A DNA stretch of 44,434 bases, from the NCBI GenBank assembly GCA_964645285.1, contig CAZYDR010000016.1, positions 1-44,434 of the forward strand. The letters run 5' to 3'. Origin of the DNA: JAYZAP01 sp964645285. GTDB taxonomy: Bacteria; Pseudomonadota; Alphaproteobacteria; JAAXGF01. The stretch's first letter is position 1. Every line of letters starts with the position of its first letter. Shown one piece after another: positions 1 through 8,799 of the stretch. The notes beneath the pieces are model-generated. The model had not been told where the DNA came from. It saw nothing but the letters and a program-made list of their open reading frames with translations, and made no database searches. Position numbers and translations under genes: made by a program.

Positions 1-227
1 TTGAATCAATCTATCCCAATTCATACAATCAAATTAATAGGTCCTGAGCCTAGGTTGACCGCCAATCGAATCGGTTAGATAGCGTGCCCGGCTATATTGG
101 CCTTCCTCGAAAGGCAATTCCATACTAATCTACATCCTGCTGAAGATGAGTGGAGACGGATCTGAACGCGTTACCGGCCCGGAGACTAAATGCCGGCAAA
201 ACGTTGAACGCTATGGGAGGAAATCCA

Positions 228-1820
228 ATGGACAAGAAAGACGTGTTGTGTCGAGAATTCTTGCGCGGCAAGGTTTCGCGTCGCGATTTCAATGTCGGAC
301 TGATGAACATGGGCCTGAGTGTGGCCGCCGCCGGCGCACTGGTAAGCCAAACTATTACTGAATCCCAGGCCGCGATTCCGAAACGCGGCGGCCGTCTGCG
401 GTTCGCTTCGGGAAGTTCGGGTCCCTCGGGCACCATCGATCCGGCCAAGGTGACGAGCGGCGTCGATATCGCTCGCGGCGTCATCCTCTATGACCGTTTA
501 GTGGACCGCGACCTTGAGGGCAATCTGATACCGCTGTTGGCTGATTCGTGGGAAACCAATGCCACGGTCGATGAATGGGTCATTAATTTGCGCCAGGGCG
601 TCGAGTTCCACAATGGCAAGACCATGACCTCCAGCGACGCTAAATGGTCGCTCGAGCGGATTCTCAATCCGGACACCGGTTCACCGGCCCAGCCGCTGAT
701 CAAGGATATCGCCGAAGTCACAACGGACGGCAAGTACACGGTGAAGCTGAAGCTCAGCCAGCCCAACGCCGATCTGATGTACGCTCTCAATGAGTATCAC
801 GTGGCTATCGTGCCCGAAGGTCAGGACGACTATACCGGCACGCCTGCCGGCACCGGGCCATGGAAAGTGGAATCCCATGAGCCGGGCATGGGTTCGGTCT
901 TTGTGCGTAACGAAAACTACTTCGTCACTGATCGGCCTTACATCGATGAACTCGAGATATTCGGCATTCCCGACTCGACCGCGCGCGTCAATGCGTTGTT
1001 GGCGGGCGAAGTCGATATTATTGCTGCCGTCGATCCGCAACTCGTTGATTTGCTCAACGATTCACCGGACGCGGAAGTGCTGACCATCGCCGGTTCCGCG
1101 CATCCGACCTATCCCATGCGGGCCGACATGGAGCCATACTCCGACAATGACGTACGCTTGGCGATTAAAAGCTCCATTGACCGCCAGAAGTTCGCTGATT
1201 TGGCGTTCAATGGCTTGGCATCGCCGGGCCGCGACCATCCGGTGCCTGTGCACGATCCCATGCACTGCGATGAAATCCCGATCCCGCAGTTCGATCCGGA
1301 CAAGGCGATGTTCCATCTCAAGAAGGCCGGACATCAGAATACCGAGTTCGAGTTCTCTGCGTCGGACGCCAATTTTGGCGGCCTCAACGCGAGCCTGATT
1401 CTTGCCGAGATGGCCAACGAGGCCGGCGTCAACGTTAAGGTCAAGCGGGTGCCGACGGACGGCTACTGGAGCGATGTGTGGCTCAAGGCACAGTGGTGCG
1501 GCTCGTCGTGGTATGGCAGGCCAACAGCGGCGTTGACCATGGCCGTTACCTATGCTTCGACCGCAAAATGGAACGAGAGCTTCTGGTTGCGCGAAGACTT
1601 CGACGCCTTACTATCGGAAGCCAATCGCACGGCCGATGACGTCAAGCGCAAGGAAATCCTGTGCGAAGCCCAGTGGATGCTTCATAGCGAGGGTTCGACC
1701 TTGATTCCGGTGTTCAGCAACTGGATCGATGGCAACAGCGCTCGGGTCAAGGACCTCGTGCCTCATCCCGACGGCTTTTCGGGGTGGATGCAGTGGGACA
1801 ACATCTGGCTCGACAGCTAG
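228..1820 (+). CDS. Tat-exported ABC transporter substrate-binding protein, family 5
   Basis: A 530-residue periplasmic solute-binding protein of the peptide/nickel/opine type (SBP_bac_5). The start is the ATG at 228 because a GGGAGG lies 7 nt upstream; a longer GTG-started reading is possible but lacks that site. The N-terminus carries a twin-arginine signal (SRRDF at residues 17-21, then a hydrophobic stretch and a TESQAA cleavage region near residue 49). The body has the usual family landmarks: an early LRFASG strand, a VEWVINLRQGVEFHNGK-like domain I motif, and a GTGPWKVES turn. No permease or ATPase genes lie in the window, so the protein is an orphan or serves a transporter encoded elsewhere. 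It has its own terminator. A weak promoter-like pair (TTGACC at 55, GATAGC at 78) lies upstream. The substrate cannot be read from sequence. Confidence 0.9.
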   Translation: MDKKDVLCREFLRGKVSRRDFNVGLMNMGLSVAAAGALVSQTITESQAAIPKRGGRLRFASGSSGPSGTIDPAKVTSGVDIARGVILYDRLVDRDLEGNLIPLLADSWETNATVDEWVINLRQGVEFHNGKTMTSSDAKWSLERILNPDTGSPAQPLIKDIAEVTTDGKYTVKLKLSQPNADLMYALNEYHVAIVPEGQDDYTGTPAGTGPWKVESHEPGMGSVFVRNENYFVTDRPYIDELEIFGIPDSTARVNALLAGEVDIIAAVDPQLVDLLNDSPDAEVLTIAGSAHPTYPMRADMEPYSDNDVRLAIKSSIDRQKFADLAFNGLASPGRDHPVPVHDPMHCDEIPIPQFDPDKAMFHLKKAGHQNTEFEFSASDANFGGLNASLILAEMANEAGVNVKVKRVPTDGYWSDVWLKAQWCGSSWYGRPTAALTMAVTYASTAKWNESFWLREDFDALLSEANRTADDVKRKEILCEAQWMLHSEGSTLIPVFSNWIDGNSARVKDLVPHPDGFSGWMQWDNIWLDS

Positions 1821-1843
1821 ACGTCGATACTGCTCACAAATTG

Positions 1844-1876
1844 GGCCGGCCCCGGGTTGGGGCCGGCCGTTTTTTT
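1844..1876 (+). terminator. Intrinsic terminator after the substrate-binding protein gene
   Basis: A perfect 10-bp GC stem (GGCCGGCCCC at 1844-1853 with GGGGCCGGCC at 1859-1868, loop GGGTT) is followed by G and seven T residues. It lies 24 nt after the stop codon of the solute-binding protein and isolates that gene from the convergent epimerase remnant. Confidence 0.9.
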
Positions 1877-1896
1877 GTCCGACGTTCGGTTCGGAA

Positions 1897-2736
1897 CTAA
1901 GTTTCGTTTTCCAGCCTGTCCCAAATCGCGCGCACCCGGTCCTTGATGATTAGGGCCTCTGCCCAGCGGTCCGATTGCTCGGCGCCGTCGGGGCCGGTAA
2001 TGGCATATTCCTTGGGCCCCAGTTCGCAGAGGAAGTTGAGGGCGGCGTCCCCGGGCGCCCGGGCGCGCCATGAGCGGAAACCCCGTTCCCACCAACCGAG
2101 GAACAGGTCGAACCATTCCTTGTGGTGGGGAAAGCTGATCTGTAGCTGGATTTGCTCGCGCGAGGCGACCCGGCCCTGGAAGCCCACGGAGCGGTCGAGG
2201 ATCCGCCCGACCAGCTCGTGATTGTAATCGCTGATCGGCCAGTCCAGTTCGCGCCCGACCACGTAGTGGGAAAGGTCGGAGCAGACCGGCATGTCCGGCA
2301 CCGCGTCCATGAGCTGGAGCATGTAGTACATGTCGGTGGTGATGCAGTCCCTGTGGGTCTCGATCATCGCCGGCATGCCCGCCGCCTCGCACTTGGCGAG
2401 CCAGGCGCGGATCACCTCGGCGCCTTCCTCGACGGTGAAGGGGAAAATCTGGCCGGTAATGTTCAAGTGGGTCGCGCCGATTTCGAGTGCCACGTCGATG
2501 TCTGCCTAGAGACCTTCAACGGACTTCGGAAAAGCGCAGCCGGTGTTGGCGAGGCCCTGGGCCTGGAGCAGTTTCGCTGCCTCGCGGCACTGGTCGGGGC
2601 GTCCGGTCAGCAAGTCCATGCCGTCGTAGCCGGCTGCCTTGAGCATCTCGACTTTCTCGTCCAGCGACCATTCGACGCCGTCCAGAGCGCGTCGCTCCAT
2701 GGCCCAGACCGAATGAAAGACCTCAAGATTCTGCAT
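1897..2736 (-). pseudogene. Sugar phosphate isomerase/epimerase, interrupted by an in-frame TAG
   Basis: The reading frame codes for a xylose-isomerase-like TIM-barrel protein of about 279 residues. The first 76 codons run from the ATG at 2736 to an amber codon at 2506-2508. The same frame then continues without a shift to the natural stop at 1897. The downstream part keeps family features: an ATHLNITGQ strand, the metal-region ETHRD motif and CSDLSHYVVG. The codon before decay was probably CAG (Gln), so one C-to-T change would explain the stop. Both halves are otherwise well preserved, which implies recent loss or a sequencing/strain variant. The gene lies downstream of the nickel-permease remnant on the same strand, and no substrate can be assigned. 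Confidence 0.8.
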
Positions 2737-2750
2737 CGTCTAGCTCCCTG

Positions 2751-3338
2751 TTACAGCACGATCACCGCGCCGATAACAACCGACGCCGCGAATTCCGTAG
2801 TGGGCCCAGGTGAGATGGCGGGCGGTGAAGGTGAGGGGGACGGAAATTACCGCCGACAGCAGCGCCATGCCGATTACCGAGCCAAGGCCGTGCATAATCC
2901 CAACCAACAGGCTGCGCACGGGAAATTCCGGGCGGTGTTCATGGTCGTGAGGGGTTTTACCGTGAGGCCGTTCCTCACCGGCATGAGAGTGAGCGTGGAT
3001 ATGCACATCACCGGCGTCGTGGCGGTGGACATGAATATTGATACGTTCGCGAACAAGCCGGTAAATGACGTTTCCGCCAAGGGCCATGAGCATGACGCCG
3101 ACAGCGGTCTCGAGACCATCGGCGACTGAAGGATCAATTGCCCCCCGCGACAGCACCACGGCGCCGGCAAAAACGCTGAGTGTCGCCATGTGGCCCAAGC
3201 CCCAGGCGGCGCCTTGACGGACAATCTGCCATCGGCTCCGGGTGTGTTGCTGACGATGCTCGCCACCGCCGCCAGATGATCCGCCTCGAGGGCGTGCTGC
3301 ATGCCTAGCAACAGCCCGAGAAAAATCACTCCTGTCAT
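2751..3338 (-). pseudogene. Nickel/cobalt permease (HX4DH, NicO/UreH-like), frameshifted and deleted
   Basis: The N-terminus has the metal-transporter signature HALEADHLAAV (HX4DH) in the first membrane segment. After about 40 residues, near 3225-3245, the frame shifts and continues as QIVRQGAAWGLGH, a second membrane segment, and a His-rich cytoplasmic loop (HVHRHDAGDVHIHAHSHAG). LLVGIMHG then runs straight into LGSVIGMALLSAVI. Family members normally have about 30 residues of membrane segment between these, so an in-frame deletion is inferred near 2885. A second shift near 2790 is needed to reach the expected tail ending at the TAA at 2751. Three independent lesions mean this is dead. The start lies 6 nt beyond the guanidine hydrolase stop, so it was probably that enzyme's operon partner. 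Confidence 0.78.
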
Positions 3339-3344
3339 CGGGGT

Positions 3345-4550
3345 CTATTCCTGTTCGGGCGCCATGACCTGGTCGCGGTGGCCAATCTTGCGTTCCGCCA
3401 CCATGGTACCGAGGGCGTCGAGAATTACCCGGCAAGCCAGCTGTGAGGTATTGTCGTTGACGTCATAGGGCGGCGAGACCTCGACTACTTCCATGCCGCA
3501 GAGCCCCTCGCGGGCGATCAGCCGGACCATTTCAAGGGCTTCGCGCGGCGTGAACCCGCCGGGCTCAGGGGTGCCGGTACCGGGCGCGAAGCCTGGGTCG
3601 ATACTGTCGATATCGAAGGACAAATACACCGCGTCAGCATCTTTCCAGGCGATCTCAAGCGCCATCTCGGCAATTTTCTGCACGCCCAGTTCCTCGAAGT
3701 CCTTCATGGTCACGACGCTTGTACCGCGTTCGTTGGCGACTTCCGAACCCGGCCGTGAGCCGTACCAGCCACCAATGCCGATCTGCACCAGGTTTTTCGG
3801 CGGGCAGTTGTTGAGCCCGACATCATGCATGTGGCTGTGGGCGCGATGGGAGCCGCTGATTTCCGCGGCCTCATGGGCGCTTTCATGGTCGTTGGATGTC
3901 CAGAACCACGGCGTGGTGTGCATGCGTTCGTCCATGTCCATGTCCTGCATGTCGATATGGCGGTCGAAGTGAATGATGCCCACATTGCCTTCGATATGAG
4001 GCGCTATACCGCGCACATTGGGGTAGCCGAGACTGTGATCGCCACCGCAGATCACCGGAAACGCGCCGGACGTATAGATGTGCGAGATGGCCTTGGAAAC
4101 CTGATCGAAGGACTTCTCGATATTGCCGGGAATGACGAACACATCGCCGGTGTCGCAAATATCGAGTTCCTCGAAGATGTCGACCCCGCCATCCACGGAA
4201 TAGCCGTCGTAGACCGCCGAAATACGCCGTACCGCCTGAGGGCCGAACCGGGTGCCCGAACGGTAGGTGGTGCCGGTGTCGAACGGCACGCCGACGAAGG
4301 CCACTTCGTAGTCGCCGACGTTGCGAACGTCTTCGCAGTAGGGCGTCTTCATGAATGTATTGATGCCCGCGAAAGCCGGCTGATGGCCGCGGCTGAACAG
4401 GGAAATGTTGCGGTCGTTGATCGACCCCGCGGCCTCAAGTCCAAATTCCAGACCGCGCGCGATCTCTTCCTCCTGTTTGGTTTGAGAGATACGGCGCAGG
4501 CGCTTGAGGTTGCGGTTTCCACGAAATTCGCCGGTCTTGGAATCGGGCAT
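3345..4550 (-). CDS. gdmH: Probable Ni-dependent guanidine hydrolase (GdmH-like ureohydrolase)
   Basis: A 401-residue arginase/agmatinase-fold enzyme, longer than a typical agmatinase (about 310). All six metal ligands of the fold are present: H172 (GGDHS), D196/H198/D200 (FDRHID) and D313/D315 (SFDIDS). FDRH instead of the usual FDAH, the following DERMHTTPWF, the GIGGW strand and the long N-terminal extension match what I recall of guanidine hydrolases such as Synechocystis Sll1077, which need nickel and release urea and ammonia from guanidine. Residues 218-245 form an extra His-rich segment (H222, H226, H235, H238, H240, H242) that I do not recall in Sll1077. AAGGA precedes the ATG. A broken nickel permease follows by 6 nt, which supports nickel dependence. 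Activity on another guanidino compound remains possible. Confidence 0.75.
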   Translation of the reverse strand: MPDSKTGEFRGNRNLKRLRRISQTKQEEEIARGLEFGLEAAGSINDRNISLFSRGHQPAFAGINTFMKTPYCEDVRNVGDYEVAFVGVPFDTGTTYRSGTRFGPQAVRRISAVYDGYSVDGGVDIFEELDICDTGDVFVIPGNIEKSFDQVSKAISHIYTSGAFPVICGGDHSLGYPNVRGIAPHIEGNVGIIHFDRHIDMQDMDMDERMHTTPWFWTSNDHESAHEAAEISGSHRAHSHMHDVGLNNCPPKNLVQIGIGGWYGSRPGSEVANERGTSVVTMKDFEELGVQKIAEMALEIAWKDADAVYLSFDIDSIDPGFAPGTGTPEPGGFTPREALEMVRLIAREGLCGMEVVEVSPPYDVNDNTSQLACRVILDALGTMVAERKIGHRDQVMAPEQE

Positions 4551-4679
4551 CGGGCATTCCTTGAATGGGTCTCACCGGGGATTGGACATCAGCCCCCAGA
4601 GCCTGAGTGCGAACGCCAATTAACGAACTGTAAACACTGGCCAGGAAGATGAATAGGCCTCATTCGCCATGGCTCGAAA

Positions 4680-5159
4680 TCAGCCCGTCGCCGTGCTCTT
4701 GCCGAGGTATAGCAGCGCTATGCCGGCCATGATGCAGCCGACCCCGGCCATCTGGACTGGCGCCAGTTTCTCACCGAAGGCGAAGTAGGATGCGACAACG
4801 GTGATGGCGATGGTGCCGCATACCACGGTCGGGATGACCACGTTGGCCGCCATGGGTTTGACCCCGCTCATACCGCCAAACAGATAAAAATACGCAATCT
4901 CCGCGCCGCCGATACAGAGACCGGCGACAGCCGCCCACAAGTAGGCGCTTGAATTCAGTTGCATGACCTGACCACCACGAACCATGGCGACGGCAACGAA
5001 CACCAGCGAAGTGGTGAGGGCGGCCACCTGAAGGCAAAGGGTTGCGGCAATGGTTGTGGTCGCCGTCTCCGGAACATGGGCTGCGGATACCTTGATGAGC
5101 AGATTGTATCCCGCATAAAGCGTTGTGACCGTTATCAGCAGCAGAATGCCGGCCATCAT
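4680..5159 (-). CDS. Small EamA/DMT-like membrane protein
   Basis: A 159-residue, very hydrophobic protein with about five predicted membrane segments (around residues 2-24, 37-60, 73-98, 103-127 and 135-152). It resembles half of an EamA/drug-metabolite transporter, which normally has ten segments, so it probably works as a dimer. GAGGGG stands just before the first of two adjacent ATG codons. It is transcribed towards the guanidine hydrolase gene, with a 129-nt gap. Export or uptake of a guanidino compound or small cation is only a guess from position. It is longer than the classical Gdx/SMR guanidinium exporters (about 105 residues) and is not obviously one of them. Confidence 0.65.
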   Translation of the reverse strand: MMAGILLLITVTTLYAGYNLLIKVSAAHVPETATTTIAATLCLQVAALTTSLVFVAVAMVRGGQVMQLNSSAYLWAAVAGLCIGGAEIAYFYLFGGMSGVKPMAANVVIPTVVCGTIAITVVASYFAFGEKLAPVQMAGVGCIMAGIALLYLGKSTATG

Positions 5160-5535
5160 GATCCCCTCTCAATCAACAGTTCGAAACTTCCGTCGCCATA
5201 GATAGCATCATTCGGCTTTGTCTGTAATTCGCTGAATTCAAAAGGTCTCACGATTGGCGAATACATTGGAATCGATATAGTTAATGCAAATATACCGTGA
5301 AAATTACGATGCATTTTGATATTTAGAAGATGCGAATTTTTACCAGAAATAACAGCCAGTTATGGGTTCTACTAACATCATCGATGTAGGTTTTTTGAAA
5401 TAGATTATGCCTTTGTATAGAATGATTGTTTCGCCAACCGCGCGTATTCTTGGTTCGACTCGTTGATTTGGAATGCAGAGTGACAAGAATGGCTTCGAAA
5501 TGTTCGAACGAGCAACGGAATAAGTTCGCCGTACG
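5160..5535. other. AT-rich divergent intergenic region
   Basis: This 376-nt stretch between the membrane protein (leftward) and the receiver gene (rightward) is visibly richer in A and T than its surroundings. I see no convincing coding frame in it. It contains a promoter-like pair for the rightward gene (listed separately) and presumably the promoter for the leftward guanidine hydrolase group, which I could not place with confidence. Confidence 0.6.
5395..5423 (+). promoter_or_regulatory. Sigma-70-like promoter for the receiver gene
   Basis: TTGAAA (5395-5400) and TAGAAT (5418-5423) are separated by 17 nt. Transcription would start near 5430, giving a leader of about 105 nt before the ATG at 5536. 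Assignment is by consensus only. Confidence 0.45.
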
Positions 5536-5910
5536 ATGAAGGACAAGCGACTGCTCGTCATTGATGGGCGGTCGGGATTTTGCGAATACGTACGACGTGT
5601 CGCGAGCGACCTGGGATACCAGGTTGAAATCGCTTCAGGCATGAGTGCGTTTACGGCTCAATACGAGGCCTTCGCACCCACCGCTCTGTTCGTTGACCTT
5701 ATTACGCTTGGCTCAGGCGTGATCGAGCTATCCCTTTGGCTGGCGGTGAATGGATTCGGCGGACGTCTCATTGTCACGGGAGTCATGGATGTAACCAAAG
5801 CCAGGGCCATTCTTGGCCAGGTCGATGATCTGGGTCCGGTAAGCGTTATGACCAAACCGGTCCGACTCAAGGATCTGCGCGAGGCGCTTTCCAGGGCGCC
5901 GGACGAATAG
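5536..5910 (+). CDS. Single-domain response regulator (receiver)
   Basis: A 124-residue protein made of one CheY-like receiver domain with no output domain. D54 (FVDL) is at the phospho-acceptor position, T81 (IVTG) at the switch Thr position and K107 (MTKP) is the conserved lysine. The acidic pocket is partly degenerate: the usual Asp-Asp pair near residue 10 reads VIDG, so one metal-binding acid is missing. No histidine kinase is nearby. The Shine-Dalgarno site is weak, so the start is less certain than the domain. It may be a CheY- or DivK-like diffusible signal or a weakly phosphorylated receiver. Confidence 0.75.
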   Translation: MKDKRLLVIDGRSGFCEYVRRVASDLGYQVEIASGMSAFTAQYEAFAPTALFVDLITLGSGVIELSLWLAVNGFGGRLIVTGVMDVTKARAILGQVDDLGPVSVMTKPVRLKDLREALSRAPDE

Positions 5911-5925
5911 CGGGTATTTTGCCGG

Positions 5926-7140
5926 CTACCACCAGAACATGGGCGAATGGGTGATGATCTCCACGCCGTTGTCATGGAGCAGGAGGTTTTGCTCGAACGC
6001 GGCAAGCCCAACCCCCTCGGCGGCGAGGAAAACCTCGACACCCAGAGCCATGCCGGCTTCGAAACAATCATCGTGGTCGCACATTTCAACGCTGATATAG
6101 GGATGTTCCCAGTACATCCCGATGCCATGACCGTAGAGCGGCTATTGCTGATTCATCTGGCTCCCGGCGCCGCCTAATTCCGCGCTGAGGCGGTCGCCGA
6201 AGCGGGCCACATCGACGACCTTCGTGCCGAGGCGTATCTCGTTGATCACCTGATCGACGATATGGGCGCAATTTTCCATGAGTTCGGTTTGAGCCCCATC
6301 GGGCTTGCCGCCGGCGACTGCCGTGCGACCGGGATCGAGCCAGTAGCCCTGAAAAATAATGCTGTCGAGCCAACCGCGAACCATGTCACCGGGTTTCGGG
6401 GCGACAGTGCTGCAGCCGGTGAAGGGGTCCGTGCACCAGCGGTTGATCGACTCGCCGCTGGCCACGGGAATGAGCTGGCAGGTGGCGCCTGATCGGATCA
6501 ATTCACTCACCGCATCGGCCACGGCTTCGGCCTCGGTGCGGCCACCGACAAGACCCTCCATTAACAAGTTCATGGCGCGGCTGGCGATTTCACCGCCCTC
6601 GCGCAAGCAGTCATGTTCGCGCGGACTCTTGACCCGCCGCACCGCCTGAATGAGGTCGTCCGCCGGTCGCCATTCAATGCCCGGCGTGGCGGCCTCAAGC
6701 TCACGCCAATACTTCATGGGCAATAGGTCCGTGCCGACCAGGGCGACCGGTCCTGTTATGCCGCGTCGGTTGAGGGCCTCGGCAACACCGGCAATGGGGT
6801 CGCTGTGCCACGCCACCCGGTCCGTGGCGATCAGATCCATGCGTGGATCGGGTTCATCCACGTGCAGCTCGGGCACCTCGCCGGGCTTGAGGATGACCGC
6901 CGAGAAGGCGCGGGCGTTGTTTAGCGGATTATCGAGTTCCTGCCCCGATGCTGACGAGTAATGATTGGCAAGGTAAAGCGGATCGGCGCAGCGATCATAG
7001 GTGCCACCGGCGCGGCCCCACACCACGGCAGTCTCAATACCACGCTGCGCCATCAGCGCATGGGTTCGGGTCCAACGATCTTCGTACTCTTCGATGGGAA
7101 AATAACGATTGGCGATAACAGCCTCCCTTGGTTGCCGCAA
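5926..7140 (-). pseudogene. M24-family metallopeptidase (Xaa-Pro aminopeptidase/creatinase fold), in-frame TAG
   Basis: The frame encodes about 400 residues: a creatinase-type N-domain, then the pita-bread fold. Metal-ligand candidates are present (Asp of LDPGRT, His of LYGHGIG, Glu of GVEVF and Glu of FEQN), so it was a metal-dependent M24 enzyme rather than a metal-free creatinase. An amber codon at 6142-6144 splits QMNQQ from PLYGHGIG without changing frame; CAG-to-TAG is the simplest origin. The start is also odd. The best Shine-Dalgarno (AGGGAGG at 7122-7128) lies 5 nt before an ATC at 7114-7116, where an ATG would be expected; the nearest standard start is a TTG at 7140. Probably inactive, or producing a fragment of about 330 residues without half its metal site. 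Confidence 0.8.
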
Positions 7141-7230
7141 TTGATCTTGCGTGGCGGGCGTGATTTTCGCAAGATCGCCCGAAGGGGTTTACCCAGGATT
7201 TCACATCGTGCTTGGAAGGAATTTGCCGCC

Positions 7231-7992
7231 ATGTTGACCGCGGATTTAAAGGGAAAGAAGGCGATTGTCACCGGCGCCGCGTCAGGTATCGGTTTCGCCA
7301 CCGCCGAATTGCTGGCGCGTTCGGGGGCGACCGTCGCCATCAATGACATCGCGCGCAATCCGCAGCTCAATGAGCAGGTGTCGCGGCTCAGCGGCGAAGG
7401 CCTCGACGTCATCGCGGCGCCCGGCGACGTGGGCGACGGCGATGATGCCCGCGCCATGGTCACTACCGCCGCCGAGGCCATGGGCGGCCTCGACTATCTG
7501 GTCAACAATGCCGGCACGCCGGGCACCAAATCTGTAATCCCGCCCAGTGATCTCGACGCCCAGACCGAGGAATTCTGGCAACGCCTGCTATCGGTCAATC
7601 TGATTGGCCCGTTCCGCTGCGCCCACGCGGCGGCACCTTACTTGCGGGCGGCCAAGGGCGCGATCGTCAACACGGCCTCGATTTCAGGTTATGGCGGCGG
7701 TGGTTCAAGCTCGCCCTACGCCTGCACTAAAGCTGGGTTGATTAACCTGACCCGTGAATTGGCCCGGGGCCTAGCCCCCGAGGTTCGGGTCAATGCCATT
7801 GCGCCGGGCATGGTCAATTCGGACTGGGAGTGCCGCTTCGACGAGAATCATCGTGCAAGCTCATTGAAGAGAATGCCGCTCCAGCGCGCCGGTGAGCCGG
7901 AAGACTACGCCGAGGTTATTCTCTTCCTCTGCGCCGGCGCGGCTTATGTGACCGGCCAGACAATCACCGTGGATGGCGGCCTTAGAAGCTAG
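7231..7992 (+). CDS. SDR-family oxidoreductase, copy 1
   Basis: A 253-residue NAD(P)-dependent short-chain dehydrogenase. TGAASGIG near residue 14 is the dinucleotide-binding loop, NNAG is present, and catalytic Ser (NTAS) and Tyr/Lys (YACTK) are all in place. The start at 7231 (MLTADLKGK) is chosen because an AAGGA lies 10 nt upstream and because the second copy has the same start; in-frame sequence extends further upstream without similarity to the family. The C-terminus ends VTGQTITVDGGLRS, as usual. The gene is followed 45 nt later by a near-copy. The substrate is unknown. Confidence 0.92.
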   Translation: MLTADLKGKKAIVTGAASGIGFATAELLARSGATVAINDIARNPQLNEQVSRLSGEGLDVIAAPGDVGDGDDARAMVTTAAEAMGGLDYLVNNAGTPGTKSVIPPSDLDAQTEEFWQRLLSVNLIGPFRCAHAAAPYLRAAKGAIVNTASISGYGGGGSSSPYACTKAGLINLTRELARGLAPEVRVNAIAPGMVNSDWECRFDENHRASSLKRMPLQRAGEPEDYAEVILFLCAGAAYVTGQTITVDGGLRS

Positions 7993-8037
7993 CTTGTCCA
8001 GGATTTGTACATCGTATTTTTGAAGGAAGCTGCCGCC

Positions 8038-8799
8038 ATGTTGACCGCGGACTTGAAGGGAAAGAAGGCGATCGTCACCGGCGCCGCATCGGGGATCGGC
8101 CTTGCCACCGCCGAATTGTTAGCGCGCTCCGGCGCCACCGTCGCCATCAACGACATCGCGCGAAATCCGCGGCTCAACGAGGAAGTATCCCGGCTCGACG
8201 GCGAAGGGCTCGAAGTCATCGCCGCGCCCGGCGACGTGGGTGACGGCGACAACGCCCGCGCCATGGTCACAACCGCCGCCGAGGCCATGGGCGGCCTCGA
8301 TTATCTTATCAACAACGCGGGCACACCTGGCACCAAGACGCTGATTCCGCCCAGCGACCTCGATGCCCAGACCGATGAATTCTGGTCGCGTCTGCTGTCC
8401 GTCAATCTGGTCGGCCCGTTCCGCTGCACCCACGCGGCCGCGCCTTACTTACGCGCCTCCAAGGGGGCGGTGGTCAATACCGCGTCGACCTCCGGCTACG
8501 GTGGCGGCGGCTCGAGCTCCGCCTATTCCTGTACCAAGGCCGGGCTTATCAACCTGACCCGTGAACTGGCCCGGGGCCTGGCCCCCGATGTGCGGGTCAA
8601 CGCCATCGCGCCGGGAATTGTCAATTCGGAGTGGGAGTGCCGCTTCGGCGAAGACCTCCTCGGCGGTTATGTGAAGACCATGCCGCTGCAACGCGCCGGT
8701 GATCCCGAGGACTATGCCGAAGTCATTCTCTTCCTCTGCGCTGGCGCCGCCTATGTGACCGGCCAGACCATCACCGTGGACGGCGGCCTGAGAGCTTAG
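8038..8799 (+). CDS. SDR-family oxidoreductase, copy 2
   Basis: A 253-residue protein that aligns with the preceding gene end to end without gaps and differs at roughly 33 positions, so about 87% identity by eye. The catalytic Ser, Tyr and Lys (NTAS, YSCTK) and TGAASGIG are kept. The longest run of differences lies in the substrate loop just after the NSEWECRF segment (residues about 205-216: EDLLGGYVKT here, ENHRASSLKR in copy 1). The two copies may therefore differ in substrate. Similarity extends about 40 nt upstream of the start, which marks the duplicated unit. The stop overlaps by 3 nt the restored stop of the convergent GcvT-like gene. Confidence 0.92.
   Translation: MLTADLKGKKAIVTGAASGIGLATAELLARSGATVAINDIARNPRLNEEVSRLDGEGLEVIAAPGDVGDGDNARAMVTTAAEAMGGLDYLINNAGTPGTKTLIPPSDLDAQTDEFWSRLLSVNLVGPFRCTHAAAPYLRASKGAVVNTASTSGYGGGGSSSAYSCTKAGLINLTRELARGLAPDVRVNAIAPGIVNSEWECRFGEDLLGGYVKTMPLQRAGDPEDYAEVILFLCAGAAYVTGQTITVDGGLRA

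Noticed and set aside
2152..3129. 325-codon rightward frame across the epimerase and permease remnants.
   Set aside because: It lies antisense to two recognisable genes and its translation has no recognisable domain.
4551..4679. A guanidine riboswitch before the guanidine hydrolase gene.
   Set aside because: I see no ACGR-loop hairpin pair, no guanidine-I core and no guanidine-III pseudoknot motif in the 129-nt gap.
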